The notes: a model not told the origin generated them from the sequence alone. Shown: positions 9,268-18,560, numbered from the stretch's first letter. The stretch is 64,000 nt of DNA from Flavobacterium sp. LHD-85 (GCF_030929595.1 NZ_JAVFVR010000001.1:1203418-1267417), one strand, 5' to 3'. Numbers and translations: made by a program.

Positions 9268-9465
9268 TTATTTTCCTAAGATTAAAGCAGCAAATGCTAA
9301 ACCTTCTAATAAAGCCGCGATAATAATCATCGCAGTTTGAATTTTACCAGCAGCTTCTGGCTGACGAGCAATAGCGTCCATAGCAGATCCACCGATTTTA
9401 CCTAAACCTAAACCTGCACCGATTACTACTAAACCAGCACCTACTAAAGTTGGAATTGTTCCCAT
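9268..9465 (-). CDS. atpE: ATP synthase Fo c subunit
   Basis: 65 residues forming two membrane helices joined by the polar loop ARQPEA (about 33-38), which contacts gamma and epsilon. The ion-carrying carboxylate is Glu54 in ALLEGLAF. The residue after Glu54 is Gly, not the Ser or Thr seen in many sodium-binding c rings, so proton coupling is the simpler reading. Helix 1 is glycine-rich. It sits between atpB (34 bp) and atpF (90 bp). Confidence 0.97.
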   Translation of the reverse strand: MGTIPTLVGAGLVVIGAGLGLGKIGGSAMDAIARQPEAAGKIQTAMIIIAALLEGLAFAALILGK

Positions 9466-9499
9466 AACTATTTATATATATAAAATTAAACTTCTAAAA

Positions 9500-10675
9500 T
9501 TAAATAATCGCAGTTTCGTCTTCATGGTGGTGAGCGTGATCATGATCTTGAACAGCCATACCAATAAACAATGATGATAACATTGTGAAGATAAACGCTT
9601 GTAAAAATGCAACCAAAATTTCAATAACAGAGATAAACAAAGTTAATCCTAATGAGATTGGTAAATCTGCTGCTAAATTTTTTCCAACAAAGATCATTGC
9701 AATTAAACTCATAATTACTACGTGACCTGCAGTAATGTTTGCATACAAACGAATTAATAATGCGAATGGTTTTGTTAATGTTCCTAAAATCTCAATTGGA
9801 GCTAAGATAATTTTCATTGGAACTGGAACTCCTGGCATCCAGAAGATGTGTCCCCAATAATCTTTGTTTGCACTAAATTGAGTGATGATAAACGTAAATG
9901 CTGCTAAACAAACTGTAATAGCAATATTTCCTGTTACGTTGATTCCTAGTGGAGTCATTCCCAATAAATTTAAAATCCAAACAAAGAAAAATACAGTTAA
10001 TAGGTAACCCATATATTTACGGTATTTTTTCTCTCCAATATTTGGAACTGCGATTTCGTCTCTAATGAAAATTACTAGTGGTTCTAAAACTCTACCAAAT
10101 CCTGTTGGGATCGGTCCTTTTTTATATGATTTTGCTAAACCAGTAAACATGAAGAACAATAATACTGATACGAAAAGCATTGAAACAACATTTTTAGTAA
10201 TTGAAAAGTCTAATGGTTTTTCGTTTGATGGATGACCGTGCTCATCAAGTGTAACTGTTCCGGCAGCATCTGTTTTGTAAATTTTACCATGAACTAATTT
10301 GTAGTAGCTACCATCAACTTCTGCAACTGTTTCTCCGAAGTGGAATTTTGAAGAAGAGAAAACTTTTAATCCACCATCAATTAAAATAACTGGTAATGAA
10401 AAACCGTAGTGCTTATTTTCTTTTTCATCTTGAAAGAAAACAAAGTCATGAGAATCTTGTAAGTGGTGATCAATAAATGCATCAACTTTTGCCTTAGGAT
10501 CTAGAGCAACATGCTCTCCTTCTTCGTGAGCATTATGTGAAACTACTTTCTCTTCGTGAGTCGTTTCAGTTTGAACATGCGTCGAATCATTCTCTTGATT
10601 TGCAAAACCCATAATAGGTAGAGAAGCTACAAAAGCTGCAAGAATAAAGCTGAGTGGTTTGTTTGAAATCACCAT
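9500..10675 (-). CDS. atpB: ATP synthase Fo a subunit with long periplasmic N-terminal extension
   Basis: 391 residues, longer than the roughly 270 of Escherichia coli. Residues 1 to about 25 look like a signal sequence (MVISNKPLSFILAAFVASL), then comes a His/Glu-rich segment and a region of over 100 residues before the first membrane helix (about 160). This extension is common in Bacteroidota. The channel region holds the essential arginine in LIRLYANITAGH (about 310) and the final helices ILVAFLQAFIFTMLSSLF. The C-terminus ends in a His-rich tail (HDHAHHHED). A complete promoter lies upstream (10718-10745), so atpB-E-F-H-A-G can be transcribed on its own. Confidence 0.96.
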   Translation of the reverse strand: MVISNKPLSFILAAFVASLPIMGFANQENDSTHVQTETTHEEKVVSHNAHEEGEHVALDPKAKVDAFIDHHLQDSHDFVFFQDEKENKHYGFSLPVILIDGGLKVFSSSKFHFGETVAEVDGSYYKLVHGKIYKTDAAGTVTLDEHGHPSNEKPLDFSITKNVVSMLFVSVLLFFMFTGLAKSYKKGPIPTGFGRVLEPLVIFIRDEIAVPNIGEKKYRKYMGYLLTVFFFVWILNLLGMTPLGINVTGNIAITVCLAAFTFIITQFSANKDYWGHIFWMPGVPVPMKIILAPIEILGTLTKPFALLIRLYANITAGHVVIMSLIAMIFVGKNLAADLPISLGLTLFISVIEILVAFLQAFIFTMLSSLFIGMAVQDHDHAHHHEDETAII

Positions 10676-10717
10676 ATCGTGGAAAATCTTATTTTTTTAC
10701 GTTTCTAAAATTTGGTG

Positions 10718-10745
10718 CAAAGGTACATTTTTTATTAATATTCAA
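10718..10745 (-). promoter_or_regulatory. Complete Bacteroidota promoter before atpB
   Basis: On the minus strand TTG (10745-10743), a 17-bp spacer and TACCTTTG (10725-10718) match TTG-N17-23-TAnnTTTG exactly. The predicted start near 10711 leaves a leader of about 35 nt before the atpB ATG. Confidence 0.75.
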
Positions 10746-10793
10746 AAGGATATGAAAAATTATTTTTAAACCTTGTTTTAAAGAATTGTTATT

Positions 10794-11207
10794 TTAACGC
10801 TTTCCATTTAATAATCGGACAGTTAAAAGCGTCTGAAATAACAAAAACAGCACAAAAGTTATAAAAAAACTAACTTTTTCAACATCACTTTCTCCGGTTT
10901 TGTTTTTTAAGATTGGTTGAAGAGCTAAATAGGCTAATAACATTTGTGTAAAAGTTCCGAACAGAAATGCCATTCCGACAATTTCAAAATTCTTCTTTTT
11001 TACTACTAATAATATAAGGTATAATAAAGACGAAATTGCGAAGAAAGAAAAATACAGTAATTCTAAACTGTAATGAAAGTTCTCCATGCTAATTTCACTA
11101 AAGAAAAAAACTGCTTTATGAATAATATATGTTCCTAAAGCAAGACATAACAAATAAAAAAACGGTTTGTAATTTTTTGTAAGCATTCGAAATAATTTTT
11201 TGCACAA
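10794..11207 (-). CDS. Small membrane protein in the atp cluster
   Basis: 137 residues with about four hydrophobic helices (near 13-31, 45-65, 77-95 and 105-128). Its position between the AtpZ/AtpI-like gene and atpB is where some operons carry an accessory Fo assembly gene (AtpI), so a similar helper role is possible, but I see no diagnostic motif. It lies 38 bp after the 75-aa gene and 118 bp before atpB, with the atpB promoter in that gap. Confidence 0.75.
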   Translation of the reverse strand: MCKKLFRMLTKNYKPFFYLLCLALGTYIIHKAVFFFSEISMENFHYSLELLYFSFFAISSLLYLILLVVKKKNFEIVGMAFLFGTFTQMLLAYLALQPILKNKTGESDVEKVSFFITFVLFLLFQTLLTVRLLNGKR

Positions 11208-11245
11208 AGATGCAACTTTTATCTCAAGACGTTTTTATTTATAAA

Positions 11246-11473
11246 CTACTTTGTTTTATTGATATCATTTACTTGTCGGATTACATTGTATAATGCAACT
11301 CCAACACCGGCTAATACAAAAATGGTGTTATAATATACTTTTGGACTTGGGTGTTTCTCGTCGAGCCAGGTTCCAAAATAGGAAAATACAAAAATGATTA
11401 CTCCCATTTGAAAGGGAATATTAATAAATGCCAACCATTTATTTCTTCTATCATTATTCGGTTCCTTTTCCAT
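11246..11473 (-). CDS. AtpZ/AtpI-like small membrane protein
   Basis: 75 residues: a short charged N-terminus and two membrane helices (about 15-33 and 48-66) with the polar linker GTWLDEKHPSPKVYYN. The GxWLD...P pattern between two helices is typical of the AtpZ/AtpI accessory family, small proteins encoded ahead of Fo genes and thought to help c-ring assembly or ion transport. The start codon at 11473 lies inside the end of the bactofilin gene (20-bp overlap, different frame), pointing to translational coupling. Confidence 0.8.
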   Translation of the reverse strand: MEKEPNNDRRNKWLAFINIPFQMGVIIFVFSYFGTWLDEKHPSPKVYYNTIFVLAGVGVALYNVIRQVNDINKTK

Positions 11474-11852
11474 CTTCTAGCATGATTACAGGATTTGAAT
11501 GGGCAAGCATGGTACAGGTTGCTGTGAAGTCGGCTCCTGGTTCTATCGAAAGTTTTCCTACTGCCACTTCTCCGTGAATTTGAGCAGTCGATTTAATATT
11601 AAGGGTTTCCAGAACTTTTATCTTTCCGTGAAATTCTCCTTCAATATCAGCATTATTACAAATTATTTCTCCTTTAACGGCTCCTTTGGCCCCAATCACA
11701 ATTTTGCCCTGAGAAGTAAAATTTCCAATCAATTCGCCGTCTAATCTAAAATCGGCTTTAGAGACTATATCTCCTACTATTGATGTTCCTTCAACAATTC
11801 TATTTGTTTTTCCTAATTGTTCAGTTCCATTTTTTTTTACTTTTTCAAACAT
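11454..11852 (-). CDS. Bactofilin (polymer-forming cytoskeletal protein)
   Basis: 132 residues. The core (about 20-120) is a run of short beta-strands such as SIVGDIVSKADFRLDGELIG and GKIKVLETLNIKSTAQIHGE, the right-handed beta-helix of bactofilins (formerly DUF583). These proteins polymerise without nucleotide and scaffold cell-wall or envelope machinery, usually at the inner membrane. The gene lies 12 bp after sprE and overlaps the AtpZ-like gene, so it belongs to the sprE transcript. Confidence 0.92.
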   Translation of the reverse strand: MFEKVKKNGTEQLGKTNRIVEGTSIVGDIVSKADFRLDGELIGNFTSQGKIVIGAKGAVKGEIICNNADIEGEFHGKIKVLETLNIKSTAQIHGEVAVGKLSIEPGADFTATCTMLAHSNPVIMLEDGKGTE

Positions 11853-11864
11853 GGCGGTTAAGAT

Positions 11865-14477
11865 TTAAGGGGTTTTGGGGGCCAAGTATGCGTCCAAATT
11901 CTTTTTGATCTGAACGATCTTGTAATTATCATTTGATATTATTATTGCTTGATCTGGGATTTTATATTTCTTATCATCTCTGAAAACTCCTGCAATATCA
12001 TTTGCATAAGCTTCAGATTTTAAACCATGAATAACTACAAAACTTTCTGTTTTATTGTATTTATCCAAAGATGTTGTCAATCTTTCGTAGTTTTCAACTA
12101 ATAAAAACACTCTAATTGCTTCTTCGATTCTTTTAACCGCTTTTGTATCACTATTAGAAACACGATATGCAATTTTCCAATTTTTAGTGTCTGTCGTTGT
12201 AAAATTAAGTTTCTCTAAAACAGGAACTTGTTTCTCTAGAATTTCTCTAGCATTTCTACCTTCCTCACTATTCGGATAGTTGTCTGCCACATTCTCAAGT
12301 CCTTTTTTATAAGCATCTAAACCATATACTTTTCCTAACGTGTTCGCTTTTAGCAATTCGTATTTAGAAACAATATCATCGCCAGAATATTGGTTAATTA
12401 GATTGTCAATATTGGCTAAAACTTCATCAAATTTTTCTTCTTCAAAAAGTTTATACCATTTTTGATATTCTTTGTCCGGACTAGAATTTGAATTGTCTTC
12501 TTTATTATTTAAGATGTGGGCATATCTCGAATCTGGATATTTCGAAGAAATCTCTGCTTTCATGGCTTCTGCTTTTGCAGGATCTGTAATTTGATAAATT
12601 TTATACAAATTATACATAGATGGCAATACCAGTTTTTCTTCAGGATTATTCTGAAGTAATTGTTCTAGTTTATCGCTGGCCAAATTATATTCTTTAAACT
12701 TCTCCTTATATATAAGACCTAACTGGTAATATGAAAAATTACGTTCTTTACCAATACTGTCCATCGCTGCTTGCGAAGTTGGAAGCTGTTTTACATAATA
12801 TTCTACAGTATATTTTTCTTGTACTATTGTATCATTCAATGCATTGGCAACTTCTTTGGTAGCAATTGTATCATTCATTGCATCATTATTGGCTCCTTTT
12901 ATTCCAGCCAATCTCCAGTTTCCACCCATAGTTCTGCTGCCCCACATTTTTTTAAACTGCAGTTTTCCATAAGCAACAGTTGTCGGATTATAAAAATAGA
13001 ATGTACTTGCATTGTCATTTCCGCCTGGAGGCATTCCAATTCCTTCTGTTTCAACTGGTTTACCTAAAGAATTAGGATTAACTGCTTCGTTTCCTGAAAT
13101 TTCCGACTGAGAATTTCGATCGATATTGGCTAATCGTTCTTTTTCTTTTTCCTCAAAAAGTCTTTTCGCTTCGTCTTTCTTTTTAAGTTCGGCTATATAA
13201 TTTTCGAAATAATCTTTCTTTTCATTTGGCGGCAGATTGTATACTTTAATAATACTATCGTTGCGTTTTGCAATAGCTTCGTATTTTATTACGTCATCAA
13301 GATTCTTTCTGTTTTTTTCTATAAAAGCAAATTCTCGAGTTTTAGGATCTAACTTTACCAAAGTACTGTCGTAATACTTCGCTGCCATCGAATAATCTGT
13401 GTTTTTAAAATACATGTTTCCAATGTTTCTGTAAGCAGAAGCCATCAAATATGGGTCTTTTGATTTTCTTCCTAACGATTTATTGTAGAACAACAATGCA
13501 TTTTCTTGGTCTTTATTTTTCTCAAAGAAAACTCCCATTTCATAAAACAAAAGGTCATAATATGGACGGTTCTCTCTATCTTCTACCAGTTTATTGTAGG
13601 CTTCAATAAACATATTCTTATCGCCATTTTCATAATCAAACATCTGTGCTTTTTTCGCGTAAGCGTGCATCATATACTTACGATCTGCTTTTCTGTTTAA
13701 ATCAATTACGGCATTATAAAAATAAATGGCGCTGTCACGCTGTCCTTCTGCCTGATACATCTGGCCAAGGATAAAACGATATCTCGCACGTTCTTCGTTA
13801 CTTTTAGTAAATTGCTCCGCAACTTTAAGTTTAGTAACGGCGCTATCTTTTTGTTCTAAATTTAGATAAGCTTCTGCCAAAAGCGCATTTGCATCTGCAT
13901 AAGTCTGCTTATCTAAATCTGTTTTTTTAAGTAATATTTTTATGTTTTTAAGAGCAATTGCATCATTACCTAAACGCATATTGGTTTTCTCGCGCCAGAT
14001 TTTTGCTGTATAAATATTATTGCTTTCTGGATACTTGTATAAAATATAATTGAAAGCCTCAATTGCCGGAATAAAACGCTGATCATAGTATCTTGCTTTC
14101 CCAAGCATAAGATACGCTTCATCCATCTGCCAGTTTCTTTCTCTTCCTCCAATATTCATAGAGTGCTTTTGAATGGCTTTTGTAGCTTTTGTTTCTGCCA
14201 GTTCAAAATCTGGGTTTTTAGCTTTTTCGCCTTCAGAAAAATTTTCATCAAACTGCATTTTTTCAATTGGCAGCAGTTTCCAAAAATTATCTTCATTATT
14301 GGCCTGAATAGATTTTAAGCCTTTATCTAGGCCAATTCCCCCATTATAAAGAATATTATATTTTGTCCCAATCGAGTGAGAACTTCGAGCCAAAAAAGTA
14401 TTTTTTTTGGTAGAACAAGCTATCAAAAAGAATAAAAAAATGGGAATAAAACTATATTTAAGAGTATTCTTTTTCAA
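11865..14477 (-). CDS. sprE: SprE/PorW-type gliding motility and type IX secretion lipoprotein
   Basis: 870 residues. A lipoprotein signal ends in FFLIAC (Cys21), so the protein should be lipid-anchored in the envelope. Many TPR units follow (for example AIQKHSMNIGGRERNWQ onwards and DPYLMASAYRNIGNMYFKN). Length, lipobox, TPR content and the adjacent bactofilin and atp genes match my recollection of F. johnsoniae SprE, the homologue of Porphyromonas PorW, required for gliding and type IX secretion. The start is a TTG at 14477-14475: the next in-frame Met lies after the lipobox and would remove the signal. No TAnnTTTG box is obvious upstream. Confidence 0.88.
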   Translation of the reverse strand: MKKNTLKYSFIPIFLFFLIACSTKKNTFLARSSHSIGTKYNILYNGGIGLDKGLKSIQANNEDNFWKLLPIEKMQFDENFSEGEKAKNPDFELAETKATKAIQKHSMNIGGRERNWQMDEAYLMLGKARYYDQRFIPAIEAFNYILYKYPESNNIYTAKIWREKTNMRLGNDAIALKNIKILLKKTDLDKQTYADANALLAEAYLNLEQKDSAVTKLKVAEQFTKSNEERARYRFILGQMYQAEGQRDSAIYFYNAVIDLNRKADRKYMMHAYAKKAQMFDYENGDKNMFIEAYNKLVEDRENRPYYDLLFYEMGVFFEKNKDQENALLFYNKSLGRKSKDPYLMASAYRNIGNMYFKNTDYSMAAKYYDSTLVKLDPKTREFAFIEKNRKNLDDVIKYEAIAKRNDSIIKVYNLPPNEKKDYFENYIAELKKKDEAKRLFEEKEKERLANIDRNSQSEISGNEAVNPNSLGKPVETEGIGMPPGGNDNASTFYFYNPTTVAYGKLQFKKMWGSRTMGGNWRLAGIKGANNDAMNDTIATKEVANALNDTIVQEKYTVEYYVKQLPTSQAAMDSIGKERNFSYYQLGLIYKEKFKEYNLASDKLEQLLQNNPEEKLVLPSMYNLYKIYQITDPAKAEAMKAEISSKYPDSRYAHILNNKEDNSNSSPDKEYQKWYKLFEEEKFDEVLANIDNLINQYSGDDIVSKYELLKANTLGKVYGLDAYKKGLENVADNYPNSEEGRNAREILEKQVPVLEKLNFTTTDTKNWKIAYRVSNSDTKAVKRIEEAIRVFLLVENYERLTTSLDKYNKTESFVVIHGLKSEAYANDIAGVFRDDKKYKIPDQAIIISNDNYKIVQIKKNLDAYLAPKTP

Positions 14478-14567
14478 TAGAAAAGAGTTTAAAACACATA
14501 ACTACTAAAAACCAATTTTAGTATAATCACTTGTAAAAATACGCTTCTTTTTGAAATATAGAAATTC

Positions 14568-15263
14568 TTACACAGCAAAAAATAATTCTAGTTCTTGTAA
14601 GGTCTCTTTTGAGGTCTGAATATCTTTAACAATTTCTCCTTTATTTAGAGCTACAATTCGATCACAAACCTCCACCGTATGCTGTAAATCGTGACTTGAG
14701 ACCAAAACTGTTACATTTGGATCATCTGCTAATTCTCTGATTATTTTTTTTAATCGGCTAACTGTTGTTGGATCTAAATTTGCAAAAGGTTCGTCTAAAA
14801 TTACAACTTCAGGATTACCAATAAGTGTGGCAATAATACCCACTTTTTTCTGATTTCCTTTAGAAAGGTCGCGAAGGTATTTTTTGTTCTTTAAAATTTC
14901 TCCGTTAAAAAACTCTTCGTGTTTTGCTAACAATGCATCAATATCTGCCTTGTTCTGATTGCGTAAATCGCCAATAAAATAAAAGTATTCTTCTGGAGTT
15001 AAATATCCGATAAGGAAATTTTCATCTAAAAATGATCCCGTGAAAGATTTCCAATTCTCACTTGCATTTACTTGAATATCATTACTTTTTATATGTCCGG
15101 TTGAAGGTTGGATTAGATCTAAAAGCAAACTGAAGAAAGTTGTTTTTCCTGCTCCATTATTTCCTACCAACCCGAAACTTTGTCCTTTTGGAATTTCTAG
15201 ATCACTAATATTTAAAACTGTTGTTCCGTTGTATGTTTTTGAAAGCTGATTTACTTGTATCAT
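14568..15263 (-). CDS. ABC transporter ATP-binding protein
   Basis: 231 residues with every ABC ATPase element: Walker A GNNGAGKTT (about 35-43), signature LSKGNQKKVGI (about 138), Walker B VVILDEPFANLDP (about 157), and H-loop VSSHDLQH (about 188). It energises the membrane protein encoded just upstream (47 bp apart). No solute-binding protein gene is nearby, so an exporter is likelier than an importer. Cargo unknown. Confidence 0.93.
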   Translation of the reverse strand: MIQVNQLSKTYNGTTVLNISDLEIPKGQSFGLVGNNGAGKTTFFSLLLDLIQPSTGHIKSNDIQVNASENWKSFTGSFLDENFLIGYLTPEEYFYFIGDLRNQNKADIDALLAKHEEFFNGEILKNKKYLRDLSKGNQKKVGIIATLIGNPEVVILDEPFANLDPTTVSRLKKIIRELADDPNVTVLVSSHDLQHTVEVCDRIVALNKGEIVKDIQTSKETLQELELFFAV

Positions 15264-15310
15264 GGTAATTGTTGATTTTAGATTAATTATCTAATTGACT
15301 CCTTTTCTAA

Positions 15311-16771
15311 TTAATTCTTTTGTTTGTATGCACTAATCGTACTGTATTTCTCAATTTTGTATCTTTTTTCGATTAGAGAAAATACTTTTTCTTTGAAGAT
15401 AAATCCTAAAATTCCTGCTCCGGCTACCAAGCTTAACGCCACGGTTTTATCTGCAAAATGTAATCCGAGCCAATACAATACTAAAGGCAGAAATATTTTT
15501 GGCAAAGACAAAAGCATCGAATTCACATTAAAGGCTTTTTTATCTCCAAAAGCTCCACCGGCGTTACTCAAATCAATTGGAGTTTTTGTAAAAGCTCCGC
15601 CTAAAAGCACCAAATGAGAATTGACTCCGATATTATAAATCGCTCCAACGACAATAGTTAAATATACTTCCCATCCATACAAAAGATAAAAAGAAGCCAA
15701 AATGGTAGAAATAAAAGTAGCAATTACAATAAGCCACCATTTTGCGGTAATGTAACCTCTATACGGAATATTTTGCGTCATCATTAATTGATAATACGAA
15801 CTGTCCCAGCTTGGCACAAACTGTCCAAAGACAAATAGAAATCCTCCTGAAACAAATATTCCAGCAAAAATTTGCATAGCAGGCGGCTGGTGCGTATTTC
15901 CGAAAAAAATCAATCCATAGAATAAAAAGATCACACTCATAACTATGGTGGTTTTTGACCTTTTGTTTCTTTTGATAAGTTTTATGTCGTTTTTAAGAAA
16001 AGTCCCCAAAGTACCAAATTGATTCAGCCAAGTCAGATTTTCTGTTGACGCCACGTCATGTTTTATAGAAAGGCCTGCATCTAGGTATAAATTCTTTTCG
16101 AAGTATTTAAAAGTAAAAATATAAAGTCCGATTAATATTAAAATCGGAATTAAAAACACTCCGTCAATATCATAGAAATTTTGAAAAAGTGGAGTTGTGA
16201 ATAGAGTAATATCAAATAACTTATAATATTGTGCACCTCCTAAAACTACTATCAATACTACAAATACAGCAAATAATCTGTCAATATTGCTCAAGATAAT
16301 ATTCAGGAAATTATTAATGTATATCATGGCCATTATTCCTAAATGCCAGAAAATAATTTCAACAACATCATATCCGTTCAAAATTAATACAACAGAAAAC
16401 GGAATAAAAAATAAAGCATGTACCCAGTTAAAAAAAGACAAAGCCGTTTTGCCCAAAGAAAAATGAACAATTGTTGGTTTCTTAAAAGGGAGAACCAATA
16501 ACGGTTTAATATTTAAAACAGGTATTGACTGCAATAACAATCGAATTATTAAATCTAAAAGAAAATAGTAAAAAAGAAACTTATTGACTGTTACTAATGG
16601 TTCCAATTTCATATCCTTTAGAACATAAAATGCCCCAACGCCCATTGCGACAAAAATTAATGAAAAATAGATCATCAAAAAACCTATTATAATTTTCATT
16701 GTCAGGTTTTTACCGAATGATGCCGACCTAATAAAAGCCTTCCATTCGAGGTAAATAAACTTCTTAATCAT
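15311..16771 (-). CDS. ABC transporter permease-like membrane protein (DUF5687-like)
   Basis: 486 residues with about 12 hydrophobic segments and the N-terminus FIYLEWKAFIRSASFGKNL, resembling the DUF5687 family of Bacteroidota. Pairing with the ATPase gene 47 bp downstream supports a permease role in an inner-membrane exporter. The middle loop (about 235-270, WLNQFGTLGTFLKNDIKLIK) resembles the coupling region seen in ABC-2-type permeases. A -7 box TACATTTG (16806-16813, minus strand) lies 34 bp upstream. Family assignment is from memory of the sequence pattern. Confidence 0.8.
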   Translation of the reverse strand: MIKKFIYLEWKAFIRSASFGKNLTMKIIIGFLMIYFSLIFVAMGVGAFYVLKDMKLEPLVTVNKFLFYYFLLDLIIRLLLQSIPVLNIKPLLVLPFKKPTIVHFSLGKTALSFFNWVHALFFIPFSVVLILNGYDVVEIIFWHLGIMAMIYINNFLNIILSNIDRLFAVFVVLIVVLGGAQYYKLFDITLFTTPLFQNFYDIDGVFLIPILILIGLYIFTFKYFEKNLYLDAGLSIKHDVASTENLTWLNQFGTLGTFLKNDIKLIKRNKRSKTTIVMSVIFLFYGLIFFGNTHQPPAMQIFAGIFVSGGFLFVFGQFVPSWDSSYYQLMMTQNIPYRGYITAKWWLIVIATFISTILASFYLLYGWEVYLTIVVGAIYNIGVNSHLVLLGGAFTKTPIDLSNAGGAFGDKKAFNVNSMLLSLPKIFLPLVLYWLGLHFADKTVALSLVAGAGILGFIFKEKVFSLIEKRYKIEKYSTISAYKQKN

Positions 16772-16805
16772 GGTTTATGGTTTTAATATTTTTGTAGTAA
16801 GAGAC

Positions 16806-16813
16806 CAAATGTA
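16806..16813 (-). promoter_or_regulatory. -7 box of the ABC transporter operon
   Basis: TACATTTG on the minus strand fits TAnnTTTG, 34 bp before the permease start. A TTG is present upstream, but at only 11-bp spacing. Confidence 0.45.
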
Positions 16814-16876
16814 GGAAAACGTTACAAAAAAAGTTAAAAAAAATAATTTCGTGCTAAACTTTTAATAGTGGTTTGC

Positions 16877-16884
16877 TACTTTTG
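16877..16884 (+). promoter_or_regulatory. -7 box of the ferredoxin-type reductase gene
   Basis: TACTTTTG fits TAnnTTTG and lies 15 bp before the ATG at 16900. It overlaps the alternative TTG start at 16873, which could therefore not be on the transcript. Confidence 0.55.
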
Positions 16885-16899
16885 CATAAAAATTCTATC

Positions 16900-17952
16900 A
16901 TGCCTTCATTCTTAAAACTTATAATTAAAGAGGTTAAACGTGAGACTGCAGATGCTGTTTCTATTCTTTTTAATGTTCCCGAAGAACTAAAATCTGACTA
17001 TAATTTTATAGCAGGTCAATATATAAATTTAAAGCTAACTCTTGATAACCAAGAAATTAGACGTGCTTATTCTATTTGCTCTGCACCAGACAGTGGCGAA
17101 TTAAGAATTGCCGTAAAAGCCGTAAAAAATGGTCTTTTTTCTCAGTTTGCCAATACGACACTAAAAGCAGGAGATGTTCTTGAAGTAGGTCATCCAGAAG
17201 GTAAATTTACTTTTGAACCAGATGCTGAAAGACAAAAAAACTACGCTGCATTTGCTGCAGGAAGCGGAATTACTCCAGTTCTTTCTATTATAAAGTCGGT
17301 TTTAAAAAATGAACCAAAAAGTTCATTTGTATTGGTTTACGGAAACAAAACTCCTGAAAGTACAATCTTTCATCAGGAACTTCACGATTTACAATTACAA
17401 TATGTAGGCAGATTTTTTGTGCATAATGTGTACAGCCAGGCAAAAGCTGAAAATGCTTTATTTGGAAGAATTGAAAAGTCGGCTGTAAATTTTGTTTTAA
17501 ACAACAAACACAAAGAACTTCAATTTGATAAGTTTTTCCTTTGCGGACCAGAAGACATGATCAATACAGTTTCTAATGTTTTGAAAGAGAAAAATGTAAA
17601 AGAATCTGCTATCAAATTTGAGTTGTTTACCTCTTCTTCTGAAGAACATGCAATTCAGGGTTCGCAGGAAGGCCATACAAAAATTACTGTTTTGGTAGAC
17701 GATGAAGAAACTACTTTTGAGATGTCTAAAAAACAAACAATTCTAGATGCTGCTCTAAAACAAGGCGTGGATGCTCCTTATTCTTGCCAAGGCGGAATTT
17801 GCAGCAGCTGTTTAGGACGCGTTACAAAAGGAACTGCCGAAATGACGAAAAATTCTATTTTAACAGACAGCGAAATTGCTGAAGGTTTAATTTTAACTTG
17901 TCAGGCGCATCCAACATCAGAAACTATTTATATTGATTACGACGACGTCTAG
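16900..17952 (+). CDS. PaaE-like oxidoreductase: FAD/NAD(P) reductase fused to 2Fe-2S ferredoxin
   Basis: 350 residues from the ATG at 16900. The frame opens at TTG 16873, but a -7 box at 16877-16884 makes that start unlikely. Domains: FAD-binding barrel with RRAYSICSAP (about 63), NAD(P)-binding domain with GSGITPVLSI (about 122) and the FLCGPEDMI signature (about 214), then a plant-type ferredoxin with CQGGICSSCLG and a fourth cysteine in LTCQAHP. It moves electrons from NAD(P)H through FAD and 2Fe-2S to a partner. The order matches PaaE of phenylacetyl-CoA epoxidase, but no paaABCD genes are here, so the partner is unknown. Confidence 0.92.
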   Translation: MPSFLKLIIKEVKRETADAVSILFNVPEELKSDYNFIAGQYINLKLTLDNQEIRRAYSICSAPDSGELRIAVKAVKNGLFSQFANTTLKAGDVLEVGHPEGKFTFEPDAERQKNYAAFAAGSGITPVLSIIKSVLKNEPKSSFVLVYGNKTPESTIFHQELHDLQLQYVGRFFVHNVYSQAKAENALFGRIEKSAVNFVLNNKHKELQFDKFFLCGPEDMINTVSNVLKEKNVKESAIKFELFTSSSEEHAIQGSQEGHTKITVLVDDEETTFEMSKKQTILDAALKQGVDAPYSCQGGICSSCLGRVTKGTAEMTKNSILTDSEIAEGLILTCQAHPTSETIYIDYDDV

Positions 17953-17973
17953 TCTATAAAATTCCAATATCAA

Positions 17974-18013
17974 AAATTCCAAATTCCAACCTAACAATTG
18001 GTGTTTGGAATTT
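17974..18013 (+). terminator. Terminator after the reductase gene
   Basis: The arms AAATTCCAAA (17974-17983) and TTTGGAATTT (18004-18013) pair over 10 bp and run into eight T residues. It lies 22 bp after the stop codon. Confidence 0.7.
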
Positions 18014-18111
18014 TTTTTGTTTAATTGCATTTCTGCTCTTTGTTAAAATTTAAAACTTTGACAAAGATGTAACTTGGAATTTGGAATTTAAAAATTGAAA
18101 ATTAATTGTTT

Positions 18112-18420
18112 ATGAAATCTGTACGAGAAATTTTTAGAAACAAAGAATATCTTCTGGACGAACCAGAAGTTATGAAGCTGGTTGATTACTGTGAAGAACT
18201 TCAAGACGAAATTGTTGAATTTAAATTTCAAAAAACGGACAATAAAGAACTTGCTTTACTTGATATGATCAAAGAAGTTATAAAAGGATGTGATGCCATT
18301 GAAAGAGAACAAATGGAACATGAACGATATGGTTATGACGCACCCAATTACCAAGAAACCATCGCAAATCTAAAAAGCTATATTTATCGTCGCTGCCGTG
18401 ATGAGAAGATTTGGCTGTAA
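18112..18420 (+). CDS. Conserved small hypothetical protein
   Basis: 102 residues from the ATG at 18112; a TTG two codons earlier is a less likely start. The protein is soluble, charged and predicted helical (DEPEVMKLVDYCEELQDEIV, then EREQMEHERYGYDAPNYQ) and ends RRCRDEKIW. No signal peptide, membrane helix or catalytic motif is seen, and I do not recognise the family. It stands alone between the reductase and an unrelated membrane-anchored unknown. Confidence 0.75.
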   Translation: MKSVREIFRNKEYLLDEPEVMKLVDYCEELQDEIVEFKFQKTDNKELALLDMIKEVIKGCDAIEREQMEHERYGYDAPNYQETIANLKSYIYRRCRDEKIWL

Positions 18421-18560
18421 TTGAAATAAAAGCAAAAATTTATCGAAATATTGCCGATTTTTCATTAAATTAGAGGTATGATTATAGTAATCTCAATCTC
18501 ATCGCTTGAGAATTTGCAGAGCTAAATCAAATTTGTCAAACATTTAAAACATTAAATATC

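Noticed and set aside
12771..13067. Plus-strand frame opposite sprE
   Set aside because: Antisense shadow of a well-supported gene; low-complexity and without conserved motifs.
16873..16899. TTG start for the ferredoxin-type reductase
   Set aside because: A -7 promoter box overlaps it; the ATG at 16900 fits the expected N-terminus.
16900..17952. Assignment as paaE of phenylacetate degradation
   Set aside because: Domain order agrees, but no paaABCD or other phenylacetate genes are in the window; the PaaK-like gene at 24.4 kb is in a glycan context.
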